58,524 bases of DNA from Kribbella turkmenica. Lineage in GTDB: Bacteria; Actinomycetota; Actinomycetes; Propionibacteriales; Kribbellaceae. The position numbers and the translations under genes are program-made. This document shows, one piece after another, positions 9,142 to 17,578 of this stretch (position 1 is the first letter of the stretch; each line of letters opens with the position of its first letter). The notes beneath the pieces were generated by a model, which saw only the letters and a program-made list of their open reading frames with translations, made no database searches and was not told the DNA's origin. Where the stretch lies: positions 1 to 58,524 of the forward strand of contig NZ_SMKR01000020.1 in NCBI RefSeq assembly GCF_004348725.1, read 5' to 3'.

Positions 9142-9762
9142 TCAGACGCCGAGGGCGGTGCGGAAGGACTGCGCGCGTGCGGCGAGGCCGGCCTGAGATC
9201 CGCCGGTGCCGGCGTCGCCGAGCAGTGGTGAACCGACGCCGACGGCCAAGGCTCCGGCAGCCAGGTACTCCGGCGCGGTGTCGGCGTCGACGCCGCCGAC
9301 CGCGATGAGTGGCGCACCCGGCAGAGGAGCGCGGAGTTCGCGGAAGTAGGCGGGTCCGTAGACCTTGGCGGGGAAGATCTTCACCGCGGTGGCGCCCAGG
9401 TCCAAAGCGGCCACGACCTCGGTCGGGGTGAGTGCGCCGCAGAGGACGGGCAGCCCGAGTTCGACGCTGCGGTGCGCTCCCCGGGTGATCGCCGGCGTGA
9501 CCACGAACCCCGCGCCGGCTGCCGCGACCTCGTCGGCCTGGGCGGGGGTGATCACGGTGCCGGCGCCGATCAGGATCGACGCGCCGTACTCGGACCGTGC
9601 CTTGGCGATCGCCTCGACGCCGCCCGGTGTGGTGAGCGAGACCTCGAGGGCGGTGATGCCCGCGTCGACCAGGGTGTGGACGCAGTCCAGGGCGCGGTCG
9701 GCACCGTCGGCGCGGATGATGGCGAGCACCTTGCGGTGTCGAAGTTCGGCCAGCAGATCCAT
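9142..9762 (-). CDS. KDPG/KDPGal aldolase (Eda/DgoA family)
   Basis: A 206-residue class I aldolase, the normal length for the Eda/DgoA family. It shows 'LEVSLTTPG' with the catalytic Glu, 'IGAGTV', 'FVVTPAI' and the Schiff-base lysine in 'AVKIFPA'. It cleaves 2-keto-3-deoxy-6-phospho-gluconate or -galactonate to pyruvate and glyceraldehyde-3-phosphate. AGGAGGAA precedes the ATG at 9762. It is the first gene of the pair with the PfkB kinase. A 20-bp near-perfect palindrome at 9800-9819 lies just upstream and probably carries the regulator of this operon. DgoA rather than Eda is favoured only by the neighbouring DgoD. Confidence 0.87.
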   Translation of the reverse strand: MDLLAELRHRKVLAIIRADGADRALDCVHTLVDAGITALEVSLTTPGGVEAIAKARSEYGASILIGAGTVITPAQADEVAAAGAGFVVTPAITRGAHRSVELGLPVLCGALTPTEVVAALDLGATAVKIFPAKVYGPAYFRELRAPLPGAPLIAVGGVDADTAPEYLAAGALAVGVGSPLLGDAGTGGSQAGLAARAQSFRTALGV

Positions 9763-9799
9763 GAGTTCCTCCTCGGGCCCACGCTAGTGGATCGATCCA

Positions 9800-9819
9800 G
9801 ACATAGGACGTCCCATGTC
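9800..9819. promoter_or_regulatory. Palindromic operator candidate upstream of the aldolase-kinase operon
   Basis: GACATAGGACGTCCCATGTC is a 20-base inverted repeat with 9 of 10 pairs matching. It sits 38 bases upstream of the aldolase start and 91 bases upstream of the divergent sialidase start, so it could control either or both. It differs from the FadR-type site at 15239, which suggests a second regulator not encoded beside it. Confidence 0.5.
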
Positions 9820-9909
9820 ATCGGTTTCGGACAGCCGCAGAGTGGATAAGTTACGGAACGAACAGCCCGCCCTGTTGTTTACTTTCTGTTCCTTTGGAGG
9901 CATCCGCTC

Positions 9910-11733
9910 ATGCCCACACGTCTTCCGCTCCTGGTCGCCCTCGCCCTCCTGGTGCCCGCCGCCCCGGCGGCGGCCCGGCCACCGACCGAGACACGCCCCG
10001 AGGCCGAGCCGGCCGCAGTCACCCAGACCGTGTTGTTCAACAAGGGAGACGCCGGATACGGGTGCCATCGGATTCCGGCAATCGTGCGGACGAAGGCCGG
10101 CACGTTGTTGGCGTTCGCCGAGGCTCGGCGGACTTGGTGTGGGGACTCGCAGGAGATCGATCTGGTGATGCGGCGGTCCGAGGACGACGGGCGGACCTGG
10201 TCGGCGGCCCAGACGGTGTTGTCGGGGACGGACTCCGACCCGAATGCGATCGCCACCAGGGGTAACCCGGCGCCGATCGTCGACTACGAGACCGGGCGGA
10301 TCGTGCTGCTCAGCACGATGGATCCGGGCACGACGACCAGGCCGCGGACGCCGTACGTGCAGGTCAGTGACGATGACGGCCGGACGTGGAGCAAGGCGAG
10401 GAACATCGGGGACCAGATCGACGACCCGGCCTGGGGCTGGTACGCGACCGGGCCGGTGCACGGCATCCAGTTGACGCGGGGCGCCCACGCGGGCCGGCTG
10501 GTCGCCGGTACGAACTACGACAACGGCGCCGGTGGCCAGGCCGGACAGCTCGTCTACAGTGACGACCACGGTGAGACGTGGCACAAGGGTGCGACGGATG
10601 TGCGGACGGACGGCGCCGTACCGCAGGAGATCAGTGTCGTCGAGAAGGTCGACGGCGGCATCTATGCCGTTGCCCGCAACAACGCGGGTGGCCCCGGAGC
10701 CAGCCGGATGTTCGCGGTCAGCAACGACGGTGGTCAGACGTACGCGGCGCCGTACGCGACGATTCCGGGGCTGACCACGCCGGTGGTGCAGAGCTCGCTG
10801 CAGCGGTTGCGGGCGGTCGACAGAGGCGACAAGTACAACCGCATCCTGTTCGCCGCACCCGCGGATCCGGAGCGGCGCCGGTACATGACGATCCGGTCCA
10901 GCTTCGACGAGGGCAAGACCTGGCAGTCCGTTGCCGAAGGCACCCGGATCACCAGTGACTGGTCCGGCTACTCCGACATGGCGATCCTGGACACCGGCGA
11001 GATCGGGTTGCTGTACGAGGGTGGCACGGTCGACGCGCGGGACCAGATCAGGTTCGCCCGGTTCACCGAGACCGACATCGGCCACCCGGACGCGCCGCTC
11101 GGGACCACGACCCCCGATGTCTCCGGACTCGGCAACGACAGCTACTTGCGCGGCGGGACGATTCCGATCGCCGGGAAGTTCGGGCAGGCGCGCGACCTGG
11201 ACGGCGTCGACGACGCGATCCAGCCGCCGTTCGCCGAGTCGCTGGCGCTCGGTGCCGGAGACTTCACCGCGATGGCGTGGATCAAGTACGGCGCGAGTAC
11301 GGCGAGCCAGGCGATCTTCTGGGGGTACGGCATCAACGAGTCCCCGCAGTTCTGGCTGCGGGCCGAACCGGCGAGCAGCCGGATCCGCGGTCTGATCACC
11401 ACGAACGCCGGCACCGCGTCCGTTGCCACGATCAAGGCGTACAACGACAAGGCCTGGCATCACGTAGCTCTCCAGCGGAAAGCCGGAACCCTCTCGATCT
11501 GGGTCGACGGAGTTCGGTCCGCCAGTGTGGCCGCGCCGGGCGGATCGGTCAGTCCGGCGCGGCCCTTCAAGATGTACGTCGGCCAGCGACTCGACGGTGC
11601 GCACCACTTCGACGGCTCGCTGGACGAGGTCCGCATCTACAACCGAGCCCTGACGGGGACCGAGCTCAACAGCATCCGGACGACGAACAGCGCCGCGGTG
11701 CCGAACGCCGTACTCGATCTGCCCCTCGGGTAG
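9910..11733 (+). CDS. Secreted exo-sialidase (GH33) with LamG-type C-terminal domain
   Basis: A 607-residue exported neuraminidase that should release terminal sialic acids from glycans. Residues 1-22 are a signal peptide. The six-bladed propeller (about 35-390) has the substrate-binding arginine in 'YGCHRIPAIVR', the acid/base region 'AEARRTWCGDSQEID', and Asp boxes 'SEDDGRTWS', 'SDDDGRTWS', 'SDDHGETW', 'SNDGGQTY' and 'SFDEGKTW'. Residues about 425-600 form a concanavalin/LamG sandwich ('FDGSLDEVRIYNRALTGTE'). GGAGG lies 9 bases before the ATG. It sits divergently from the aldolase-kinase pair and convergently with the epimerase-like gene, separated by 5 bases. No sialic-acid catabolic gene (nanA, nanE) is visible, so its role may be to unmask galactose. 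Confidence 0.92.
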   Translation: MPTRLPLLVALALLVPAAPAAARPPTETRPEAEPAAVTQTVLFNKGDAGYGCHRIPAIVRTKAGTLLAFAEARRTWCGDSQEIDLVMRRSEDDGRTWSAAQTVLSGTDSDPNAIATRGNPAPIVDYETGRIVLLSTMDPGTTTRPRTPYVQVSDDDGRTWSKARNIGDQIDDPAWGWYATGPVHGIQLTRGAHAGRLVAGTNYDNGAGGQAGQLVYSDDHGETWHKGATDVRTDGAVPQEISVVEKVDGGIYAVARNNAGGPGASRMFAVSNDGGQTYAAPYATIPGLTTPVVQSSLQRLRAVDRGDKYNRILFAAPADPERRRYMTIRSSFDEGKTWQSVAEGTRITSDWSGYSDMAILDTGEIGLLYEGGTVDARDQIRFARFTETDIGHPDAPLGTTTPDVSGLGNDSYLRGGTIPIAGKFGQARDLDGVDDAIQPPFAESLALGAGDFTAMAWIKYGASTASQAIFWGYGINESPQFWLRAEPASSRIRGLITTNAGTASVATIKAYNDKAWHHVALQRKAGTLSIWVDGVRSASVAAPGGSVSPARPFKMYVGQRLDGAHHFDGSLDEVRIYNRALTGTELNSIRTTNSAAVPNAVLDLPLG

Positions 11734-11738
11734 CGCCA

Positions 11739-12542
11739 TCAGACCGGTCTGGCGGTGACGGTCAGCCGCCAGGCCAGTTCACCGCTCGCTGGTACGACGG
11801 CGGCGTCGCCTGGGCCTGCCTCCGCGAGGTCGAAGACGCGGCCGAGCATCGGCTCGACGCCGAGACTCCGGTACGGCGCTCCGTCCGGGAAGCCGGCCTG
11901 GTTGCGCCACACCGCGGTCGAGACCGGTTGCCCTGGGCAACTCAGCTCGAAGCTCAGCTCGGCCCCGCGATCGACCACGGACGCGGTCGGGCAGTCCACC
12001 AGGACGGCGCCGACCGCGGTCCCGTCGGAGGATCCATAGGTGTCGAGGCCGAGAGAGGTCGGCCAGGAGTCGGTGATCCAGGGAGCACCGGTCGGCCACG
12101 GTGCCGGCAGGTAGCCGGCCGCCTCGGGGTACACCCGGCAGCTAACGCCAGATGGTGCAGAGACAGTGGCTCCCACCTCGCAGTCCAGGAGGGCGTGGGC
12201 CGCCCAGATGAAGTGGTAGCCCGGGGGTGCCAGCAGGTGATAGTCGACGGTCACCGAGTCGGCGCCGAACATGAAGGTCCGGCTCAGAGTCGTGTCGGCA
12301 TAGGAAACAGATTCGTCCCAGGGCTGGTTCCAGAGGCCGCCGTGGTCCGGGGTACCGCGGACGGTGGGAAAGCATTCGTCCAGGCCGCCGGCGTCGGTGA
12401 AGGCGCAGTGGCCGGTTCGGGGTCCGGCGAGGATGCCCGGGCCCTGCCAGAGCCACTCCCGGCCGGCGAGCCGAAGCGAAGTCCAGCGGCCGCCGTCCAA
12501 GGCGTCGACGGTCACGCCGGCGGCGTCGGGTGGGCTCACCAT
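11739..12542 (-). CDS. Aldose 1-epimerase/galactose-mutarotase-like protein
   Basis: A protein of 267 residues with a galactose-mutarotase-type beta-sandwich look: 'WLWQGPGILAG', 'AFTDAGGLDECFPTV', 'HGGLWNQPWD', 'YHFIWAAHALLD'. Family members interconvert sugar anomers or bind sugars; the two catalytic histidines are plausible at 'DHGGLW' and 'YHFIWAAH', but I cannot confirm the Glu. The start is ATG 12542, which overlaps the dgoD stop by 7 bases; GTG 12539 would give the usual GTGA 4-base overlap. It is the last gene of the SDR-FadR-DgoD transcript, so anomer supply for a sugar dehydrogenase is a sensible role (inference). Confidence 0.65.
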   Translation of the reverse strand: MVSPPDAAGVTVDALDGGRWTSLRLAGREWLWQGPGILAGPRTGHCAFTDAGGLDECFPTVRGTPDHGGLWNQPWDESVSYADTTLSRTFMFGADSVTVDYHLLAPPGYHFIWAAHALLDCEVGATVSAPSGVSCRVYPEAAGYLPAPWPTGAPWITDSWPTSLGLDTYGSSDGTAVGAVLVDCPTASVVDRGAELSFELSCPGQPVSTAVWRNQAGFPDGAPYRSLGVEPMLGRVFDLAEAGPGDAAVVPASGELAWRLTVTARPV

Positions 12543-13681
12543 TCGGCGAACGAGCCGTCTTCGTGCGTCCACATGGGGTTCCGCCAGGCATGGCCGGTCT
12601 TGTCGGCCGCGCGGACGGCGGCCTCGTCGACCGTGATCCCCAACCCTGGCAGCGGATTCCACTCGGCGTGACCGTTGACCCAGGTGTACGGCGTCGGGTC
12701 TGTCACGTACGACGTCAGGTCGCCCGCCAGGTTGTAGTGGATGCCTCGGCTCTGCTCCTGGATCAGGAAGTTCGGCGTAGCGAAGGCAACCTGCAGGCTG
12801 GCAGCCAGCGAGATCGGACCGAGCGGGCAATGCGGCGCCGTCATCGCACCATGCGTGTCGGCCAGGACAGCGATCCGCCGAAGCTCCGAGATCCCGCCTG
12901 CGTGCGACACGTCCGGCTGCACGACCGCGACGCCGGCAGTGAGCGGCGCGACGAAGTCGGCCCGGTGGTAAAGCCGTTCACCCAGCGCCAGCGGCACGGT
13001 CGAGGCGCCGACCACCTCCGGCAGGTGGCCCATGTGCTCAGGAAGCACCGGCTCTTCCACGAAGAACGGCTGCAGATCCTCGACGGCGCGCAGGATCCGC
13101 CGCGCCCCCGCGACACCGACCCGGCCGTGCAGGTCGATGGCGACGTCGCGCGTGTCGCCCAACGCCGACCGGGCAGCGGTCAACCGCGCGACGATGTCGT
13201 TGATCTCGGCGACCGACGGCGAGGGCTGGATCCGCCCGCTGCCGTTCATCTTGACCGCGGTCATCCCGGCGGCGACCTGCTCCGCGACCTGGTCGGCGAT
13301 CTCGGCCGGCTCGTCACCGCCGACCCAGGCGTAGACGCGGACGCGATCGCGGACCCGTCCGCCGAGCAGTGCCGCGACCGGAGCGCCGTACACCTTGCCG
13401 GCGATGTCCCACAGCGCGTGGTCGAGCCCGGCGACCGCGCTGCTGAGCACCGGTCCGCCGCGGTAGAAGCCGCCCTTCGACAGCACCTGCCAGTGCCGCT
13501 CGATCTGCAGCGGGTCCTGGCCGATCAGGTACTCCGACAGCGTCTCGATCGCGGTCCGGACGACCTCCGCGCGTCCCTCGACCACGGGTTCACCCCAGCC
13601 GACGACACCGTCACTCGTCTCGATCCGGCAGAACAACCAGCGCGGTGGAACCAGGAACGTCTCGACCCTCTCGATCTTCAC
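12536..13681 (-). CDS. dgoD: D-galactonate dehydratase (enolase superfamily)
   Basis: A 381-residue cytoplasmic Mg-dependent dehydratase that makes 2-keto-3-deoxy-galactonate from galactonate. It tracks the E. coli DgoD sequence along nearly its whole length: 'PPRWLFCRIETSDGVVGWGEP', 'YLIGQDP', 'GGFYRGGP', 'YAWVGGDEPA', and the C-terminal 'WRNPMWTHEDGSFAEW'. Metal ligands and catalytic residues are present: Asp and His in 'DLHGRV', Glu in 'FVEEPVL', Glu in 'LGERLY', and His in 'APHCPLGP'. The start is GTG, overlapping the regulator's stop by 4 bases; the epimerase-like gene overlaps its 3' end. A broken second copy lies at 45.4-45.7 kb. Confidence 0.93.
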   Translation of the reverse strand: MKIERVETFLVPPRWLFCRIETSDGVVGWGEPVVEGRAEVVRTAIETLSEYLIGQDPLQIERHWQVLSKGGFYRGGPVLSSAVAGLDHALWDIAGKVYGAPVAALLGGRVRDRVRVYAWVGGDEPAEIADQVAEQVAAGMTAVKMNGSGRIQPSPSVAEINDIVARLTAARSALGDTRDVAIDLHGRVGVAGARRILRAVEDLQPFFVEEPVLPEHMGHLPEVVGASTVPLALGERLYHRADFVAPLTAGVAVVQPDVSHAGGISELRRIAVLADTHGAMTAPHCPLGPISLAASLQVAFATPNFLIQEQSRGIHYNLAGDLTSYVTDPTPYTWVNGHAEWNPLPGLGITVDEAAVRAADKTGHAWRNPMWTHEDGSFAEW

Positions 13682-14433
13682 GGGCGGCGCTTCCCGCGGC
13701 CCTTGGCCGAGACGGACGATCCGCGCACCTCGGTCAGGTCCTCGGCCGCCTTCGCCAGCAGTTCCCGCATCGCCAGCTCGGCCGCCGCCGGGTCACCGGC
13801 GCGGACGGCATCGACCACCCGCCGGTGACTCGGCACCGGATCGTCGGACGGCTTCACCTTGTGCACCAGGCGGTCGCGATCGGCCAGCCCGGTTTCCATG
13901 ATCACTTCCATCTTCGTCAGCAGCTCGTTCCCGGTGGCCGCCAGCAGCGCGCGGTGGAAGCGCAGGTCGGCGTCGACCGCGGCGAGGTCGTCCGTCGCCG
14001 AGGCCATCTGCTCGAGCGCCGCGTCCAAGGCCTCCAGGTGCACAGACTGCGCCCGCTGAGCGGCCAGCCGGGCAGCGGCCGGCTCGACGATGCCGCGGAC
14101 CTCGTGCAGTTCCTCGAGGAGCTCGGGCCGGACGTCGTCGTCGAAGTGCCAGCGGATCATGTCCGCGTCCAGCAGGTTCCAGTCCGAGCGAGGCCGGACG
14201 AACGTGCCGCGCTTCTGCCGCGCGTCGACGAGTCCCTTGGCGGTCAGCACCTTCAGTGCCTCGCGGACCGCGGTGAGACTGACGCCGAGATCGGCCTGCA
14301 GATCGGGCACGTTGATGGTCGCGCCCTCCGGGATCTGCCCGGACAGGATGCGCTGCGCCATCACCTCCACGATCTGACCGTGCAAGCCCCGCGTCACGCC
14401 GCGCTGAATCCCCGCCACACCCTTCTCCCTCAT
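13678..14433 (-). CDS. FadR/GntR-family transcriptional regulator
   Basis: A 251-residue regulator. Residues about 15-85 are a GntR winged helix ('LSGQIPEGATI', 'LQADLGVSLTAVREALKVLTAKGLV', 'KRGTFV'). Residues about 100-235 are an all-helical FCD effector domain with the acid/His metal site ('DADLRFHRALLAATGN', 'HRRVVDAVRAGD'). The start at 14433 overlaps the SDR stop by ATGA. Its position inside the galactonate operon points to a sugar acid or its keto-deoxy derivative as effector, like DgoR. The likely binding site is the 13-bp palindrome at 15239-15251 between this operon and the divergent importer operon. Confidence 0.9.
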   Translation of the reverse strand: MREKGVAGIQRGVTRGLHGQIVEVMAQRILSGQIPEGATINVPDLQADLGVSLTAVREALKVLTAKGLVDARQKRGTFVRPRSDWNLLDADMIRWHFDDDVRPELLEELHEVRGIVEPAAARLAAQRAQSVHLEALDAALEQMASATDDLAAVDADLRFHRALLAATGNELLTKMEVIMETGLADRDRLVHKVKPSDDPVPSHRRVVDAVRAGDPAAAELAMRELLAKAAEDLTEVRGSSVSAKGRGKRRP

Positions 14434-15152
14434 GCCGAGTCCTTCACCGCGGACCAACCACCGTCGACCACGAGACTGGCGGCGGTGACGTACGACGCCT
14501 CCTCCGACAAGAGGAAAGCCACCGCCTGCGCCACCTCGCCGGGCCGGCCGAGCCGCCCGACCGCGGTCGCTCGCGCGCTCTGTTCCCGGCCCTCGGCATC
14601 GACACGGTCCCACATCGCGGTGTCGATCGGTCCCGGCAGCACCGTGTTCACCCGGATCGAGCCGCCGTACTCGACCGCGAGCTGGCGTCCGAGCGCGACC
14701 AGGGCGCCCTTCGTCGCCGCGTACGCGGGGTGTCCGGGCAGACCGACCAGGGCGTGCACCGACGACACCAGGACGACGGAGCCGGAGCCGGCCGCGAGGT
14801 CGTCGTACAGGGTGCGGAAGCCGAGGAACGCGGCGGTCAGGTTCACGTCGAGCTGTCGCTGCCAGGACGGCGGCGGCAACTCGTGCGCAGGTTTCACGTC
14901 GACCGCGACCGCGTTGCTGACGAGACCGTCGATCGGCCCGAGCTCGTCGCGGCCGCGCGACCGCACCTCCGCCCAGGTGTCCGGCGCCGAGACGTCGCCC
15001 AGTACGGCGATCGCCCGGCCTGGCACCTCCTTGCACGGCTGGACGTCGACCTGCACCACCGAAGCGCCGTCGGCCAGCAGCCGCTCGACGCAGGCCGCAC
15101 CGATTCCGGACGCGGCCCCGGTCACCACGATCACCCGCCCCGACAACCGCAC
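14430..15152 (-). CDS. Short-chain dehydrogenase, candidate galactose/aldose dehydrogenase
   Basis: A classical SDR of 240 residues from GTG 15152, chosen because GGAGG lies 6 bases upstream and the coenzyme motif follows at the usual place; an ATG at 15218 would add 22 unlikely residues. It has the Rossmann motif 'VTGAASGIGAA', the active-site Ser in 'VSSVHALV', Tyr-x-x-x-Lys in 'YAATK', and 'VLPGPIDT'. In context it may oxidise galactose (or galactose lactol) to the lactone, the first step before DgoD. That substrate is inference; SDRs are poorly predictive. It is the first gene of the operon that continues with FadR, dgoD and the epimerase-like gene. Confidence 0.83.
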   Translation of the reverse strand: MRLSGRVIVVTGAASGIGAACVERLLADGASVVQVDVQPCKEVPGRAIAVLGDVSAPDTWAEVRSRGRDELGPIDGLVSNAVAVDVKPAHELPPPSWQRQLDVNLTAAFLGFRTLYDDLAAGSGSVVLVSSVHALVGLPGHPAYAATKGALVALGRQLAVEYGGSIRVNTVLPGPIDTAMWDRVDAEGREQSARATAVGRLGRPGEVAQAVAFLLSEEASYVTAASLVVDGGWSAVKDSA

Positions 15153-15238
15153 GCCGCGCCTCCTCGAACCAAGCTCTGCACCGATGAACAACGAGGCACC
15201 AGTTGACCGTGACGCCATCGTCCCGTCAAGCGATTTGC

Positions 15239-15251
15239 TCGTAATTTACGA
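15239..15251. promoter_or_regulatory. FadR-type operator in the divergent promoter region
   Basis: TCGTAATTTACGA is a perfect 6+1+6 palindrome that fits the GT-N-AC core of GntR/FadR-family sites. It lies between the SDR operon (start 15152) and the importer operon (start 15348), 7 bases upstream of the importer -35 element. The FadR-family gene at 13678-14433 is the obvious candidate protein. Confidence 0.65.
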
Positions 15252-15258
15252 ATTAATA

Positions 15259-15287
15259 TTGACACCCGCAGTCGCTCGCCGCAAGAT
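15259..15287 (+). promoter_or_regulatory. Sigma70-type promoter of the alpha-galactoside importer operon
   Basis: TTGACA at 15259-15264 and CAAGAT at 15282-15287 are 17 bases apart, in an unusually A/T-rich patch. The transcript would begin near 15294, about 50 bases before the lipoprotein start. Confidence 0.6.
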
Positions 15288-15347
15288 CGTCGGCAACACA
15301 CCACTCACTCGACTGGCACGGCCGGCGAGGCGATTCCAGGAGTTGGC

Positions 15348-16631
15348 ATGACGGGTCTGGCAGCAGATCGGCGGACGTTCCTCAAGGGGCTCGGAGTGCT
15401 CGGGGCGGCCGCCCTGGTGCCCGGCTGTGCGACCTCGACCAAGAGTCCGGGCAGCGGCAGCGCGGCGACCGGCGAGCTCTCGCTGCAGTCGAACCTCTCC
15501 AGCGAGCAGGCGAAGGCCGCGATGGAGAAACTCGTTGCCGCGTACAACAAGACCGGCGGCGCACAGGTCAAATTGAACACGGTCGCGTCGGAGATCTTCC
15601 GGACCCAGCTGCCGACGTACCTGACGTCGGCCAACCCACCGGACGTGTACACCTGGTACGCCGGCTCGGTCGCGGACTCGTACGCGAAGAAGGACCTGTT
15701 GCTCGACGTCACCAGTGTGTGGGACGGCCTGGGCAACTACCCGAAGTCGATGCAGACGCTGTCCACCAGCACCAACGGGCAGAAGATCTTCGTGCCGACC
15801 AGCTACTACTGGTGGGGCATGTTCTACCGGAAGTCGAACTTCGCCAAGTGGGGCGTGACGCCGCCGAAGACCTGGGACGACTTCCTGCAGGTCTGCAGGA
15901 CGATCCAGGGCAAGGGCATCCCGCCGATCGGCATCGGACTCGGCGACACCCCGTGGGTCGCGTCGGCCTGGTTCGACTACCTGAACATCCGGATCAACGG
16001 CGCGCCGTTCCACCGCGAGCTGCTGGCCGGCCGGGGCCGCTTCGACGACGCGAAGGTGAAGGCGGTCTTCACCAGGTGGCGCGAGGCACTGCCGTACTTC
16101 GACCCGAAGGGGAAGTCGTTCCCGTTCCAGGAGGCGACGTCGGCGCTGCTGGCCGGCAGAACCGGGATGTTCCTGATCGGCACGTTCTTCGCCGACTCCG
16201 CGCCGAAGGACGCGCTGGACGACATCGACTTCTTCCAGTTCCCGATCATCGATCCCGCCGTACCGGTGGCCGAGGAAGCGCCGACCGACGGGTACTTCGC
16301 GTCGAGGAAGGCGAAGGACCCCGACGCGGTGAAGAAGTTCATGGCCTGGCTGGCGACTGCCGAGGCGCAGGAGACCTACGTCCAGAACTCCTCCGGTACG
16401 GCGATCCCGGCGAATCCCGACGGAAAGGCCGCGGACACGGCGCTGGTCAAGAAGGGCAAGGCGATGATCGAGGGTGCCGCGGAGCTGACCCAGTTCTTCA
16501 ACCGCGACTCGAGCGACGCGCTGCAGCCGACCGCGGACGCCGCCCTGACCAAGTTCCTGGACAAGCCGGACCAGCTCGACCAGATCCTGAAGGACTGGCA
16601 GGTCGCCGCCGAGAAGGTCTTCACGGCGTGA
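15348..16631 (+). CDS. Tat-exported sugar-binding lipoprotein of a CUT1 ABC importer
   Basis: A 427-residue solute-binding protein of the MalE/CUT1 type. The N-terminus has a twin-arginine motif ('DRRTFLKG') and a lipobox ('LVPGC'), so it is probably exported folded and anchored by lipid. The rest is an extracellular sugar-binding fold ('YNKTGGAQVKL', 'PTSYYWWGMFYR', 'FLIGTFFADSAP'). GGAG precedes the ATG. It heads an operon of binding protein, two permeases, GH36 and GH27 with overlaps of 4 bases between the first four genes. The enzyme neighbours suggest alpha-galactosides (melibiose, raffinose family) as ligand. No ATPase gene is present, so a shared MsiK-type ATPase elsewhere is expected. 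Confidence 0.9.
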   Translation: MTGLAADRRTFLKGLGVLGAAALVPGCATSTKSPGSGSAATGELSLQSNLSSEQAKAAMEKLVAAYNKTGGAQVKLNTVASEIFRTQLPTYLTSANPPDVYTWYAGSVADSYAKKDLLLDVTSVWDGLGNYPKSMQTLSTSTNGQKIFVPTSYYWWGMFYRKSNFAKWGVTPPKTWDDFLQVCRTIQGKGIPPIGIGLGDTPWVASAWFDYLNIRINGAPFHRELLAGRGRFDDAKVKAVFTRWREALPYFDPKGKSFPFQEATSALLAGRTGMFLIGTFFADSAPKDALDDIDFFQFPIIDPAVPVAEEAPTDGYFASRKAKDPDAVKKFMAWLATAEAQETYVQNSSGTAIPANPDGKAADTALVKKGKAMIEGAAELTQFFNRDSSDALQPTADAALTKFLDKPDQLDQILKDWQVAAEKVFTA

Positions 16632-17578
16632 CGTCCGCCCTGACCGAGACGGCTCGCGGCCCGTCCGCACCACGGGCCGGCGGGGGCGCGTCCCGCCGTG
16701 CCAAGCGCTCCGCGACGGGGCGGGTTTCCCCGCTGATTCTGGTGTTCGTGTTCGTGCCGTTCGCGGTGGAAGCGGTGTGGGTGTTCTGGCCGGCGGTGCA
16801 GGGGTTCTGGTTGGCGTTGACGAACTGGGACGGGCTGTCGGCGCCGACGTTCGTGGGGTTCGGCAACTTCAGCGACATGGCGTCGGACCCGATCTTCCGG
16901 ACCGCGCTGAAGAACACCGCGATCTGGCTCGTGCTGTTCGGCGGGCTGAGCGTGATCGGCGGGTTCGGGATGGCGTTGCTGCTGCAGCGGGAGCGGCGCG
17001 GCGTCGGCATCTACCGGGCGGCCCTGTTCACCCCGGTCGTGTTCTCGCTGGTCGTGACCGCGCTGATCTGGCGCGTCTTCTACCAGCCGGACGGACTGGT
17101 CGACACCATCCTGCGGACCATCGGTCTGGGTGACTTCGTCCAGCCCTGGCTCGCGGATCCCGACACCGCCCTGTACGCCGTGATCGTGCCGGCGCTGTGG
17201 CGGCAGATCGGCTACGTGATGGTGTTGTACCTGGCCGGCCTGAAGGCGGTCGACCCGGCGCTGTACGAGGCGGCCAAGGTCGACGGAGCCTCGGCCTGGC
17301 AGCGGACGCTGTACGTGACCATCCCGCAGTTGAAGGGCGTCAACTCGGTCGTGCTGTCGGTGATCGTGATCGACTCGCTGCGGTCGTTCGACATCGTCTG
17401 GTCGATGACGAAGGGCGGTCCGTACCACTCGTCCGAGCTGCTCAGCACGTACATGTACTCGACCGCGTTCCAGTCCACCCAGCTCGGGTACGCCTCCGCG
17501 TTGGCCGTGGTGATCTTCCTGCTCGCCCTGGCCGTGATACTCGGCTACCTGATCCGTGCCTTCCGGGAGGAGACATGA
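16628..17578 (+). CDS. CUT1 sugar ABC transporter permease (MalF type)
   Basis: A 316-residue inner-membrane permease with a hydrophilic N-terminus of about 35 residues and six predicted membrane segments. The EAA loop that docks the ATPase is 'YEAAKVDGASAWQRTLYVTI'. The GTG at 16628 overlaps the binding-protein stop (GTGA). It works with the next gene as a heterodimeric channel for the sugar delivered by the upstream lipoprotein. Confidence 0.93.
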   Translation: MTSALTETARGPSAPRAGGGASRRAKRSATGRVSPLILVFVFVPFAVEAVWVFWPAVQGFWLALTNWDGLSAPTFVGFGNFSDMASDPIFRTALKNTAIWLVLFGGLSVIGGFGMALLLQRERRGVGIYRAALFTPVVFSLVVTALIWRVFYQPDGLVDTILRTIGLGDFVQPWLADPDTALYAVIVPALWRQIGYVMVLYLAGLKAVDPALYEAAKVDGASAWQRTLYVTIPQLKGVNSVVLSVIVIDSLRSFDIVWSMTKGGPYHSSELLSTYMYSTAFQSTQLGYASALAVVIFLLALAVILGYLIRAFREET

